Source: Clostridia bacterium
Lineage (GTDB): Bacteria; Bacillota; Clostridia; Oscillospirales; Acutalibacteraceae
Direction of reading: 5' to 3'
Length of the DNA stretch: 64,000 nt
Assembly: GCA_017399065.1 (NCBI GenBank)
Contig: JAFQEL010000028.1
Span: 1 to 64,000 of the forward strand
Positions 8,799 to 16,294 of this stretch are shown in pieces. Both the position numbers and the translations under genes were made by a program. The notes below the pieces were generated by a model. It saw nothing but the letters and a program-made list of their open reading frames with translations. It was not told the origin of the DNA and made no database searches. Each line of letters opens with the position of its first letter. Within the stretch, counting starts at the first letter, position 1.

Positions 8799-10262
8799 TT
8801 ACTTTGTAGCCTCAAGATAACGTGAGTAAGCTTCAGCCCACTCGTTGGTTTCCTTGGGTGTGTACTTAGTGACATTTTCGCTGTCTGCAATAATCTGTCT
8901 TGCCTCTGCGATAGACTTAATGTCACCGCTTGCAAGAAGCTGTACTGCGATGTTGCCGAGAACAGTTGCTTCAATCGGTCCTGCAACAACATCTCTGTCA
9001 CAAGCGTTTGCGGTAAGCTGACAAAGCAGAGTGTCCTTCGTGCCGCCGCCGATTACGTGAATTACCTCGTAATCTCTTTCGGTGCATTCGCAGAGCTTTT
9101 CAAAGGTCTCTCTGTACTTCATTGCAAGGCTCTCATAGATACAGCGCATAATCTCACCGACTGTTTCGGGCACGTACTGGTTTGTCTTTCGGCAGTATTC
9201 TCTGATTCTTTCGGGAATATTGCCGTGAGGAACAAACTCGGGTGCATCCGGATCGATAAAGCAGGCGAAGGGCTTTGCCGCAAGAGCTTCACGCTCAAGG
9301 TCAGCATAGCTGTACTGCTTGCCGTCGCGTGCAAACTGACGTCTGCTCTCCTGAATCAGCCAGAGACCGATGATGTTTTTGAGGAAGCCTGTGGATTCAC
9401 CGTAGCCGCCTTCGTTTGTTACGTTTATCTCAAATGCCTTGTCGTTGACAATCGGGTTTGCAAGCTCAGTACCGAAGAGTGACCACGTGCCCGAGCTGAT
9501 GAATGCAAACTGCTTGTCGGGGCAGGGGACAGCTGTAATAGCTGATTGAGTATCGTGACCGCATACTGAAATTACCTTGATTTTGTCAAGTCCGCATTCC
9601 TCGCATACGCAGTCAGAAAGCTCACCGAGCACAGTACCGCTCTTGACTATATCGCACATAATATTCTGCGGAATACCGAGCTTCCCAAAAATCTCGCTGC
9701 TCCAGCTCTTTGTGTTGATGTCAACAAGCTGTGAGGTGGTGGCAATTGAGTATTCTGTAGTCTTTTTGCCTGTGAGCATATAGCCGAAAAGGTCGGGCAT
9801 AAACAGCAGCTTGTCAGCACGCTCAAGTATATGAGGTCTGTTTTTTGCAAGCGAAAGAAGCTGGAATACCGTATTGAGCTCCATAAACTGTATACCTGTC
9901 ATATTATACAGCTCTCTGAGCGGAATTGCCTTATCAGCTTCTTCAATCATACCCTTTGTGCGAAGGTCACGGTAATGGATGGGGTTTTCGAGCAGCTGAC
10001 CGTATTTGTCAATCAGACCGAAGTCAACACCCCAGGTATCAATACCTATTGAGGATATCTCGCCGTAGCCCTTAGCCTTGATAAGGCCCTGTTTGATTTC
10101 GTGGAAAAGTCTGAGCACATCCCAGTAGGTTGTGCCGTTAACGCTTACCGGGTCGTTTGAGAAGCGGTGTATTTCTTCAAGTGTGATTTTTTTGCCGTCA
10201 AAGCTGCCGATTATTGCACGGCCGCTTGAAGCACCAAAATCAATAGCAAGAACTTTTTTCAT
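8799..10262 (-). CDS. FGGY family kinase, RhaB (rhamnulokinase) type, probable L-fuculokinase
   Basis: Sugar kinase of 487 residues. By sequence it belongs to the rhamnulokinase (RhaB) branch: AIDFGASSGRA at the N-terminus, SIGIDTWGVDFGLID, and the adenosine-binding region IGGGTKDTLLCQLTA. Its placement between fucU and fucI argues that it phosphorylates L-fuculose rather than L-rhamnulose, since no rhamnose isomerase or aldolase gene is nearby. The ATG overlaps the fucU stop codon (TGATG), so translation is probably coupled. The substrate assignment is inference from context; the FGGY/RhaB family assignment is firm. Confidence 0.9.
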   Translation of the reverse strand: MKKVLAIDFGASSGRAIIGSFDGKKITLEEIHRFSNDPVSVNGTTYWDVLRLFHEIKQGLIKAKGYGEISSIGIDTWGVDFGLIDKYGQLLENPIHYRDLRTKGMIEEADKAIPLRELYNMTGIQFMELNTVFQLLSLAKNRPHILERADKLLFMPDLFGYMLTGKKTTEYSIATTSQLVDINTKSWSSEIFGKLGIPQNIMCDIVKSGTVLGELSDCVCEECGLDKIKVISVCGHDTQSAITAVPCPDKQFAFISSGTWSLFGTELANPIVNDKAFEINVTNEGGYGESTGFLKNIIGLWLIQESRRQFARDGKQYSYADLEREALAAKPFACFIDPDAPEFVPHGNIPERIREYCRKTNQYVPETVGEIMRCIYESLAMKYRETFEKLCECTERDYEVIHVIGGGTKDTLLCQLTANACDRDVVAGPIEATVLGNIAVQLLASGDIKSIAEARQIIADSENVTKYTPKETNEWAEAYSRYLEATK

Positions 10263-10684
10263 CAGATAACAACACCTTTTTTGAGGATAATGTTTGCATA
10301 GATTGCAGTTTCACCTGTTGCAACAACAGCATAAGCCTTCTTGGCTCTGTCATAGAAATCGAAACGCTCAACAAGCTCAAAGCTTTTTTCGCCCTCGTTG
10401 TCCTTTACGATGTTTCTGTAATCTGTCCAGATAGGGGGCTCGTTTGCAGCATCGCCGTTGTCCATAAGTGCAACGGGGCTCTCAACATATGTGTCAAGCG
10501 GGAAGAGCTTGAGAACAGCGTCGAGCACCTCGGGAACACCGTGGCCGTCAAGCCTTACAAGACGCTGTGCAACAGAAGCTGCAGGGAAGTTGCCGTCACC
10601 GATGACAATTTCGTCACCGTGACCCATTTCCATAAGTATCTTGAGAAGTTCGGGTGAAAGAATGGGTGAAATGTTTTTAAGCAT
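10262..10684 (-). CDS. fucU: L-fucose mutarotase (RbsD/FucU family)
   Basis: Small enzyme of 140 residues that interconverts alpha and beta anomers of L-fucose so that the isomerase receives its preferred form. It closely follows E. coli FucU: MLKNISPILSPELLK, the catalytic-His segment MEMGHGDEIVIGDGNFPA, a Tyr/Arg-containing YDRAKKAY segment and ILKKGV at the C-terminus. The ATG at 10684 has GGAGG at good spacing; an in-frame TTG at 10699 lies within that ribosome binding site and is rejected. The gene begins about 20 bp after the ABC exporter stop and overlaps the kinase start. Confidence 0.95.
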   Translation of the reverse strand: MLKNISPILSPELLKILMEMGHGDEIVIGDGNFPAASVAQRLVRLDGHGVPEVLDAVLKLFPLDTYVESPVALMDNGDAANEPPIWTDYRNIVKDNEGEKSFELVERFDFYDRAKKAYAVVATGETAIYANIILKKGVVI

Positions 10685-10704
10685 ATATAATACCTCCAAA
10701 GTAA

Positions 10705-12483
10705 TTATACTGAATAAAGTGCGTACATATCTGCATAGAGTCCGTTCTGCTTTATCAGCTCATCGTGACTGCCTTGTTCTGCAATTCCGTCCTCTGTGAG
10801 CACTAGTATGTGTGTTGCGTTGCGTATTGTTGTGAGTCTGTGTGCGATCGTGATTGTTGTCCTGCCCTTGGCAAGTCTCTCGAGCGACTGCTGTACAAGT
10901 CTTTCGCTCTCGTTGTCGAGTGCGCTTGTAGCTTCGTCAAGTATAAGTATTTCGGGATTCTTGAGGAACACACGGGCAATAGAAATACGCTGCTTCTGAC
11001 CGCCCGAGAGCTTGACTCCTCGCTCACCTACGTATGTATCATAGCCGTTGGGAAGCTGAGTGATAAACTCGTGTGCACCTGCGTCCTCTGCTGCTTTGAT
11101 GATTTCTTCGTCGGTTGCATCGGGCTTGCCGTAAGCTATGTTTTCTTTTACTGTGCCCGAGAACATATATACGTCCTGCTGTACCACGCCGATGTGTGAA
11201 CGCAGTGACTTAAGAGTGAAATTGCGTATATCTTTGCCGTCAATTGTGACGGAGCCTTCGTTTACCTCGTAGAATCGGGGGATAAGGTTGCAAAGTGTAG
11301 TCTTGCCGCCGCCGGACGGACCGACAACCGCTACACTTTCGCCTGCCTCAGCCCTGAAGTTGATACCGTTGAGAACGTTGTTTTCAGTGCCCTTGTATGC
11401 AAAGCTGACGTTGTTGAAAGCTATCTCACCGTTTACTTCACCAAGCTCTACGGCATTTTCGCTGTCCTTGATTTCGCTAAGCTCCGTCATAACCTCATCA
11501 AATCGCTCGATACCTGTCATACCTCTTGAGAACTGCTCGCTGAATTCAACAATTCGGCGAATTGTTCCCATAAGTGTTGATACCATAAGAGTGTATGCCG
11601 TCAGGTCTGCTACATCAATCTGACCTGCACGTATAAACAGTGCACCGCCAGAGAGCACGAGTATGTACATCATACCGTCCATAAGTCTGACGGTTGTGTG
11701 GAAGCGAGCCATATATTTGTATGACTGTCTTTTGATTTTCAGGAAGAGGTTTGAGCCTTTGTCAAACTTCTCTTTTTCTATAGGCTCGTTAGCGAAGGAC
11801 TGAACTACTCTGATGCCGAGCAGACTGTCTTCTGTAATTGCGTTGATTTCGCCAATCTGATGACGTGAATCCTTAAATGTTTCGCGCATCTTTGTGCGGT
11901 TACGCTTTGTCATTACAAGTATAAGCGGGAACATAGCAAATATCAGCAACGTAAACCAGATATTCATATCGGCAAATATTATGAAACAGCCGATAATTTT
12001 GATAACTGCAATAAGCATTTCTTCTGGCATATGGTGAGCAAACTCAGTTACGTCAAACAGATCGCTCGTGAGCCTCGACATAAGCTGGCCGATTTTTGTA
12101 TTGTCGTAAAATGAGAATGAAAGACCCTGCAGATGTGAGAAAAGGTCGTTTCTCATCTCGGTTTCAATTCGTGAGCCCATTACGTGACCGCCGCAGGCCA
12201 TATAGTAGTTTGCCGCAGAGTCAATGATTCGCAGGAATATGTAAAACACCGCTACCATAACGATTCGCTTTACCGTAAGTGCAGCGATATCGTTTACGGC
12301 CGTGTCGGTAATTTCACGCACTATCAGCGGCAACGCAAGCTCGCACGCAGTAGTCAGTGACGCACAGAAAAGGTCAAGTGCAATTTCACCCTTGTGCCTG
12401 AGCAGGTAGGGGAGAAACCTCTTGAAAAGCCGTGCGTTTTTCTGACGCGTTTCACGTCTTCCATTCTTCTTCATATACATCAC
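10705..12483 (-). CDS. ABC transporter, fused permease and ATP-binding protein (exporter type)
   Basis: Half-transporter of 592 residues. The N-terminal 320 residues contain six membrane helices. The C-terminal ATPase has the Walker A motif GPSGGGKTT, signature LSGGQKQR, Walker B ILILDEATSALD and the H-loop IAHRLTT. It should work as a homodimer, or with a partner not found here, and export a lipid, drug or peptide. The start is uncertain: GTG at 12483, ATG at 12480 or ATG at 12474 are within nine bases and all have weak ribosome binding sites. Only about 20 bp separate its stop from fucU, so it probably leads the fucose transcript, although its substrate need not be related to fucose. Confidence 0.92.
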   Translation of the reverse strand: MMYMKKNGRRETRQKNARLFKRFLPYLLRHKGEIALDLFCASLTTACELALPLIVREITDTAVNDIAALTVKRIVMVAVFYIFLRIIDSAANYYMACGGHVMGSRIETEMRNDLFSHLQGLSFSFYDNTKIGQLMSRLTSDLFDVTEFAHHMPEEMLIAVIKIIGCFIIFADMNIWFTLLIFAMFPLILVMTKRNRTKMRETFKDSRHQIGEINAITEDSLLGIRVVQSFANEPIEKEKFDKGSNLFLKIKRQSYKYMARFHTTVRLMDGMMYILVLSGGALFIRAGQIDVADLTAYTLMVSTLMGTIRRIVEFSEQFSRGMTGIERFDEVMTELSEIKDSENAVELGEVNGEIAFNNVSFAYKGTENNVLNGINFRAEAGESVAVVGPSGGGKTTLCNLIPRFYEVNEGSVTIDGKDIRNFTLKSLRSHIGVVQQDVYMFSGTVKENIAYGKPDATDEEIIKAAEDAGAHEFITQLPNGYDTYVGERGVKLSGGQKQRISIARVFLKNPEILILDEATSALDNESERLVQQSLERLAKGRTTITIAHRLTTIRNATHILVLTEDGIAEQGSHDELIKQNGLYADMYALYSV

Positions 12484-12554
12484 TCATTTTAATATAGTAT
12501 CCCTTATATTATAATTAATAAATAGAAAAAAGCAAAGAGTTTTTTGATAATTTC

Positions 12555-12583
12555 TTGATATTTTTTAATGTTTATTATAAAAT
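12555..12583 (+). promoter_or_regulatory. Probable rpe promoter
   Basis: TTGATA (12555-12560), 17-bp spacer and TAAAAT (12578-12583), about 35 bp before the rpe start. The region is very AT-rich, so alternative hexamers are possible. Confidence 0.5.
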
Positions 12584-12617
12584 AAAACCATAGTACAGGA
12601 AAGGAACGGTATATACT

Positions 12618-13286
12618 ATGGATATTCTCATTTCACCGTCAATTCTTGCCTCCGATTTTTCGCGTCTCGGTGAAGAATCACAGCGAATGGAGCAGGCGGG
12701 TGCTGACTGGCTTCATATAGACGTTATGGACGGTCATTTTGTGCCCAATATCACGCTCGGTGCACCAATCGTCAAGTCACTTCGTAAAAGGTCGGAGCTT
12801 GTTTTTGATGTTCATCTTATGATCAGCGAGCCTCTTCGTTATGTTGAGGACTTTGCTAAAGCCGGTGCAGATATTATTACATTCCATATAGAGTGCGATA
12901 ACGATGCCGATGAAGTTATTGATAAGATTCATTCTCTCGGTTGCAAGGCGGGTATTGCTTTAAAGCCCGCTACCAAGGCTGAAGCAGTGCTTCCTTACCT
13001 CGGAAAACTCGAAATGGTGCTTGTTATGACGGTTGAGCCGGGCTTTGGCGGTCAGTCATTTATGCCCGATATGATGCCGAAACTCAAGGCAATACGTGAA
13101 GAATGTAAAGCAAGAAAGCTTGACGTAAACCTCCAGGTAGACGGAGGAATTGCTGAAAAGACGGTTGCTGTTGCCGCACAAAACGGTGCAAACGTTCTCG
13201 TTGCAGGCAGTGCAGTGTTCGGTTCAAACGATCCGAAGGCCGCAATTTCGATGCTCAGAGACAGTGCAAAGCTGAATTTTTATTAA
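12618..13286 (+). CDS. rpe: Ribulose-phosphate 3-epimerase
   Basis: TIM-barrel enzyme of 222 residues that interconverts ribulose 5-phosphate and xylulose 5-phosphate in the non-oxidative pentose phosphate pathway. All signature blocks are present: SPSILASDF, the metal-binding HIDVMDGHFVPN, VEPGFGGQSF and VDGGI. The length is normal. The ATG is preceded by AGGAAAGGAAC. It is a single gene divergent from the ABC exporter. In many Firmicutes rpe follows prkC/rsgA; that association is absent here. Confidence 0.97.
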   Translation: MDILISPSILASDFSRLGEESQRMEQAGADWLHIDVMDGHFVPNITLGAPIVKSLRKRSELVFDVHLMISEPLRYVEDFAKAGADIITFHIECDNDADEVIDKIHSLGCKAGIALKPATKAEAVLPYLGKLEMVLVMTVEPGFGGQSFMPDMMPKLKAIREECKARKLDVNLQVDGGIAEKTVAVAAQNGANVLVAGSAVFGSNDPKAAISMLRDSAKLNFY

Positions 13287-13309
13287 AAAACCGAAGCTTT
13301 AAACAGACA

Positions 13310-13345
13310 AGCCCTGTGAATATTCACATGAATATTCATCGGGCT
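13310..13345 (+). terminator. Probable rpe terminator hairpin
   Basis: AGCCC...GGGCT arms enclose two copies of the palindrome TGAATATTCA. The downstream T-tract (TGTAATTTT) is weak, so termination is probable but not certain. Confidence 0.5.
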
Positions 13346-13708
13346 GTAATTTTGCCGAAAAAGAATCAAAATACCGTATGCAAGTAAAAAACTTGTCAGT
13401 GAATCACTTTATAATTCTTTAAAAGAACCAAAATAACGACTTTTTCACATTTTCCACAGACTTTTTCACATTTGTAAACATTTTATCTTTACAATTTTTT
13501 GTCGCATTTTTGTGTCTGTAGGGCTGAATCAGCTGTATTTTACTCATTTTTATACAGCTTTTTATGTATATTTCTTTTTAGACAATACAGGGTTCGTCAG
13601 TATTGACAGCCTTTATAAAAAACTGTTGAAAAAGTCCATGTTTTTTTCTTATTTTTGTCTATATTGCGGATGTTTTAAAAAGTCAATACCTTTTGAAAAT
13701 TAATTTTT

Positions 13709-13751
13709 AAGAGTCATATTGTAAAGCTGTAACCTTTACAATATGACTCTT
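13709..13751. terminator. Perfect 18-bp hairpin downstream of tsaD
   Basis: Arms 13709-13726 and 13734-13751 are exact reverse complements around a 7-nt loop. On the minus strand the stem is followed by a T/A-rich stretch (TTAAAAATTAATTTT) rather than a clean T-run. It lies 80 bp past the tsaD stop and may terminate that operon, or end a small RNA from the gap. Confidence 0.55.
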
Positions 13752-13832
13752 ACTGTCTGCAATATATAGTTTTATATGAAAAGCAAGCAACTAAATAATG
13801 CGGTGTAAAACAAGTGACTTTACACTTTCGGC

Positions 13833-14849
13833 TTAAAAATAGGCCTTATCAATGGGCATTGTTGCGTATGCATTGAGCTCGGGACCTGCTTTTTTACCCG
13901 AAATATACTCGTAATAGCCTTGTGCACCGACCATTGCGGCATTGTCACCGCAGAGGAAAAGCTCAGGATAATAAAGCTCAAGTGAATTTTCTTTGCATAT
14001 TTTTTCCATCTCACTTCTGAGCACTGAGTTTGCGGAAACACCGCCTGCAAGTACAATTCTTTTTTGTCCCGTAAGCTGTGCCGCTTTGAGTGTGTTTTCT
14101 GTCAGACACCTTACAACAGCCGAAATATACGATGCACCGAAATCTGCAATATTTATTTCTTCGCCCTTTTGCTTCGCATTATGTATTGCGTTTACAGCCG
14201 CAGTCTTAAGACCCGAAAAACTGAAGCTCAGTTCACTGCCCGATACCTTGGGTTTCGGGAAAGCGTATGCTTTGGGGTTGCCGTCTTTAGCGGCACGGTC
14301 AAGGTTGAGACCTCCGGGGTAGGGCAGACCGAGCGCACGTGCAGCCTTGTCCATACATTCGCCTGCCGCATCATCCATAGTCTGACCGATGATTTCAAAA
14401 TCGGTGTAGCTTTTAACATTAACTATATGGCTGTGACCGCCAGAAACCACAAGCGAAAGGAATGGCGTCTCAAGCTCAACGTGGCTGATATAGTTTGCCG
14501 CAATGTGCGAGCGAAGGTGATGCACGGGCACAAGCGGCTTACCGCTTGAGAGTGAAAGTCCCTTTGCAAAGTTGACACCTACAAGCAGTGCACCGATAAG
14601 ACCGGGTGCATAGGTGACAGCTATTGCCTCAATATCGTCCATTGTGCATTCAGCTTTTTTCAGTGCCTCGGTCACAACGCCGTTTATCGCTTCAACGTGC
14701 ATTCTCGATGCGATTTCGGGTACAACACCGCCATATACGATGTGTGCATCAACCTGAGAAGCTATGATGCTTGATAGTATCTTTCGACCGTCCTCTACTA
14801 CTGCGGCTGCAGTTTCATCACAAGAGGATTCGATAGCAAGTATTTTCAT
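13833..14849 (-). CDS. tsaD: tRNA N6-adenosine threonylcarbamoyltransferase TsaD
   Basis: Catalytic subunit of 338 residues for the t6A37 tRNA modification, normally acting with TsaB and TsaE on threonylcarbamoyl-AMP made by TsaC. The N-terminal ILAIESSCDETAAAV, the metal-binding VHHLRSH, the LSLVVSGGHSH block and the C-terminal LAGGVSANSVLR and CGDNAAMVG blocks are all present. The ATG immediately follows the TAA of the upstream phosphatase-RimI fusion (no gap), so translation is likely coupled. tsaB and tsaE are not in the window. Confidence 0.97.
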   Translation of the reverse strand: MKILAIESSCDETAAAVVEDGRKILSSIIASQVDAHIVYGGVVPEIASRMHVEAINGVVTEALKKAECTMDDIEAIAVTYAPGLIGALLVGVNFAKGLSLSSGKPLVPVHHLRSHIAANYISHVELETPFLSLVVSGGHSHIVNVKSYTDFEIIGQTMDDAAGECMDKAARALGLPYPGGLNLDRAAKDGNPKAYAFPKPKVSGSELSFSFSGLKTAAVNAIHNAKQKGEEINIADFGASYISAVVRCLTENTLKAAQLTGQKRIVLAGGVSANSVLRSEMEKICKENSLELYYPELFLCGDNAAMVGAQGYYEYISGKKAGPELNAYATMPIDKAYF

Positions 14850-15719
14850 TTATTTATCCTCGTTAAAATATTTTGTCATCAGCAGTGCATCTTCCTTCGG
14901 TTTTTCATAAAAGCCCTTTCGTATGCCTGCTTGCTCGTATCCGCTTTTGTTATACAGTGAAATTGCCGCCTTGTTGCTGACTCTGACTTCGAGTGTTATA
15001 CTTTCGCAGTTTCGTGTTACAGCACCTTTTTCAGCCTCTTTCATCAGCTTTTCGCCTGTACCGCATCTGCGGTATTCGGGCAGTACGGCAACATTTGTTA
15101 TGTCAGCTTCACCGCATATTTCAATTACACCTACGTAGCCTATAATATTGCCGTCAAATACAGCGGCAAGAAAATGAGCGTTTTCGTTGCCAAGCTCATC
15201 ACTCAGAGATTTTTCAGTCCACGGCATCGAGAAGCATCTGCTCTCAATTTCAGCTATCTGAGAAATATGCTCGGGCTTCATCGGCTCGACCGTAGTATTT
15301 GCAGAAATAATCCTGCAAAAAAGCTCGGGTAATGCTGAATTGATTTCTTCGGCACAGCAGTCATAGACCTCCTGCGTTCCGCCGTACGGGTCAGCAATAC
15401 CGTTGCCGAGAATAAACAGCCTGTTTTCTGTTAAATAAGGCTTTAGTGCTTCGGCGTGAGAAGCAGTCATACATACGAATATTCCGCTTTCGAGCATATA
15501 TTCGTTTATTCTGCGTGAGCGGTGTGCAGATATATCAACACCGTATTTCGCCGCAGCTTTTACGGATTCTTCGCTCACCTCATCACCCGGGTAAGCGGCA
15601 AGACCTGCACTTGAAACCTGTATGCTGTCAATTCCTCTGTCGCTCAGCAACTTTTTCATAAGCCCCTCAGCCATAGGACTGCGGCAGGTGTTGCCCGTAC
15701 AGACAAATATAATTTCCAT
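14850..15719 (-). CDS. Fusion protein: low-molecular-weight (arginine-type) phosphatase domain plus RimI N-acetyltransferase
   Basis: Two-domain protein of 289 residues. Residues 1-139 are a low-molecular-weight phosphatase: P-loop CTGNTCRS with nucleophile Cys7 and Arg13, and the general-acid DP motif at Asp110-Pro111. Thr11 in the loop matches the threonine that favours phosphoarginine in Bacillus YwlE; tyrosine phosphatases usually carry a hydrophobic residue there. Residues 142-289 form a GNAT domain of the RimI type: acetyl-CoA loop near YRRCGTGEKLM, EVRVSNKAAISLYNKSGY, and the terminal YEKPKEDALLM. RimI acetylates the N-terminal alanine of ribosomal protein S18. It is co-transcribed with tsaD and a YwlG-like gene. 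The domain calls are firm; arginine specificity is inference. Confidence 0.9.
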   Translation of the reverse strand: MEIIFVCTGNTCRSPMAEGLMKKLLSDRGIDSIQVSSAGLAAYPGDEVSEESVKAAAKYGVDISAHRSRRINEYMLESGIFVCMTASHAEALKPYLTENRLFILGNGIADPYGGTQEVYDCCAEEINSALPELFCRIISANTTVEPMKPEHISQIAEIESRCFSMPWTEKSLSDELGNENAHFLAAVFDGNIIGYVGVIEICGEADITNVAVLPEYRRCGTGEKLMKEAEKGAVTRNCESITLEVRVSNKAAISLYNKSGYEQAGIRKGFYEKPKEDALLMTKYFNEDK

Positions 15720-15732
15720 TTATTTCAACCCT

Positions 15733-16287
15733 TTATCTGAGTAAGTCGTCGTAAACTGCTCTTTCGCCGCCTGTGAATTTCGGCCTTGTGCGTGCCGCAA
15801 TTACAAGTGCGTTGCCTATGTGCTTTGTGGCAAGTCGCATCGGAACGGCAACCTCTTTAAGGTGCATACCTATAAGCACACCACCTATGTCAAGGCCTGC
15901 GTGTGCCTTTACGTCTTCAACTGCAACAGGGCTTTCGAGTGCACCGTAAAGTGCAGTTGCAAATGAGCCGCCTGCTTTGGGCTGAGGTACGGCGTTGACC
16001 TGCTCAAGGCGGTATTTTTCCATAGCCTCTTCCTCGATTATAATAGCTCTGTTTATGTGTTCACAGCACTGTGCGGCAAGATAAACTCCGTGCTCTTTTG
16101 CTACGGGCAGTATACCCTCGAGTACAGCCTTGCCAACCTCGGGACCCGAATGTGAGCCGAGGTCATAGCCCTGGATTTCACTTGTTGAGCAGCCGATTAC
16201 CATAATCTGACCTTTTTTTATGCCCGATCTTTCAATAAGCTCGGTTGCGGCATTTCGTGCCTGCAGTGTTATTTCTTTAAGTTCCAT
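15733..16287 (-). CDS. UPF0340 (TIGR01440/DUF436, YwlG-like) family protein
   Basis: Conserved protein of 184 residues from the ATG at 16287. That start has an AAGGATGAT ribosome binding site lying in the 3' end of polA; the in-frame ATG at 16308 lies inside polA and is less likely. Family features include the early VIGCSTSEIQG, AQCCEHINRA, AVPQPKAGGSFA and the HAGLDIGGVLIGMHL block. The biochemical function is unknown. B. subtilis ywlG lies in the ywlC-ywlE-rpiB-ywlG region, and here the homologue again sits beside a YwlE-type domain, so the association is conserved. Confidence 0.92.
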   Translation of the reverse strand: MELKEITLQARNAATELIERSGIKKGQIMVIGCSTSEIQGYDLGSHSGPEVGKAVLEGILPVAKEHGVYLAAQCCEHINRAIIIEEEAMEKYRLEQVNAVPQPKAGGSFATALYGALESPVAVEDVKAHAGLDIGGVLIGMHLKEVAVPMRLATKHIGNALVIAARTRPKFTGGERAVYDDLLR

Positions 16288-16294
16288 TTCTGTA

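Larger units (their letters stand above)
13287..13832. other. 546-bp AT-rich gap between convergent genes
   Basis: No credible gene was found between the 3' ends of rpe and tsaD. The stretch is markedly T-rich on the plus strand. It contains a hairpin near rpe (13310-13345), a 15-bp direct repeat GACTTTTTCACATTT at 13438-13452 and 13459-13473, and a perfect 18-bp hairpin (13709-13751). The only ORF of note (13512-13703) has a GTG start with no ribosome binding site. Confidence 0.6.

Noticed and set aside
8799-10262. Annotating the FGGY kinase as part of a rhamnose pathway
   Set aside because: The sequence is RhaB-like but its operon partners are fucU and fucI; no rhaA or rhaD is nearby.
13451-13459. 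DnaA box (TTTTCCACA) suggesting an origin
   Set aside because: Single imperfect match; dnaA, dnaN and box clusters are absent.
13512-13703. 63-codon ORF in the gap between rpe and tsaD
   Set aside because: GTG start without ribosome binding site, composition reflects T-rich DNA (Phe/Tyr/Leu-rich), and no homology recognised.
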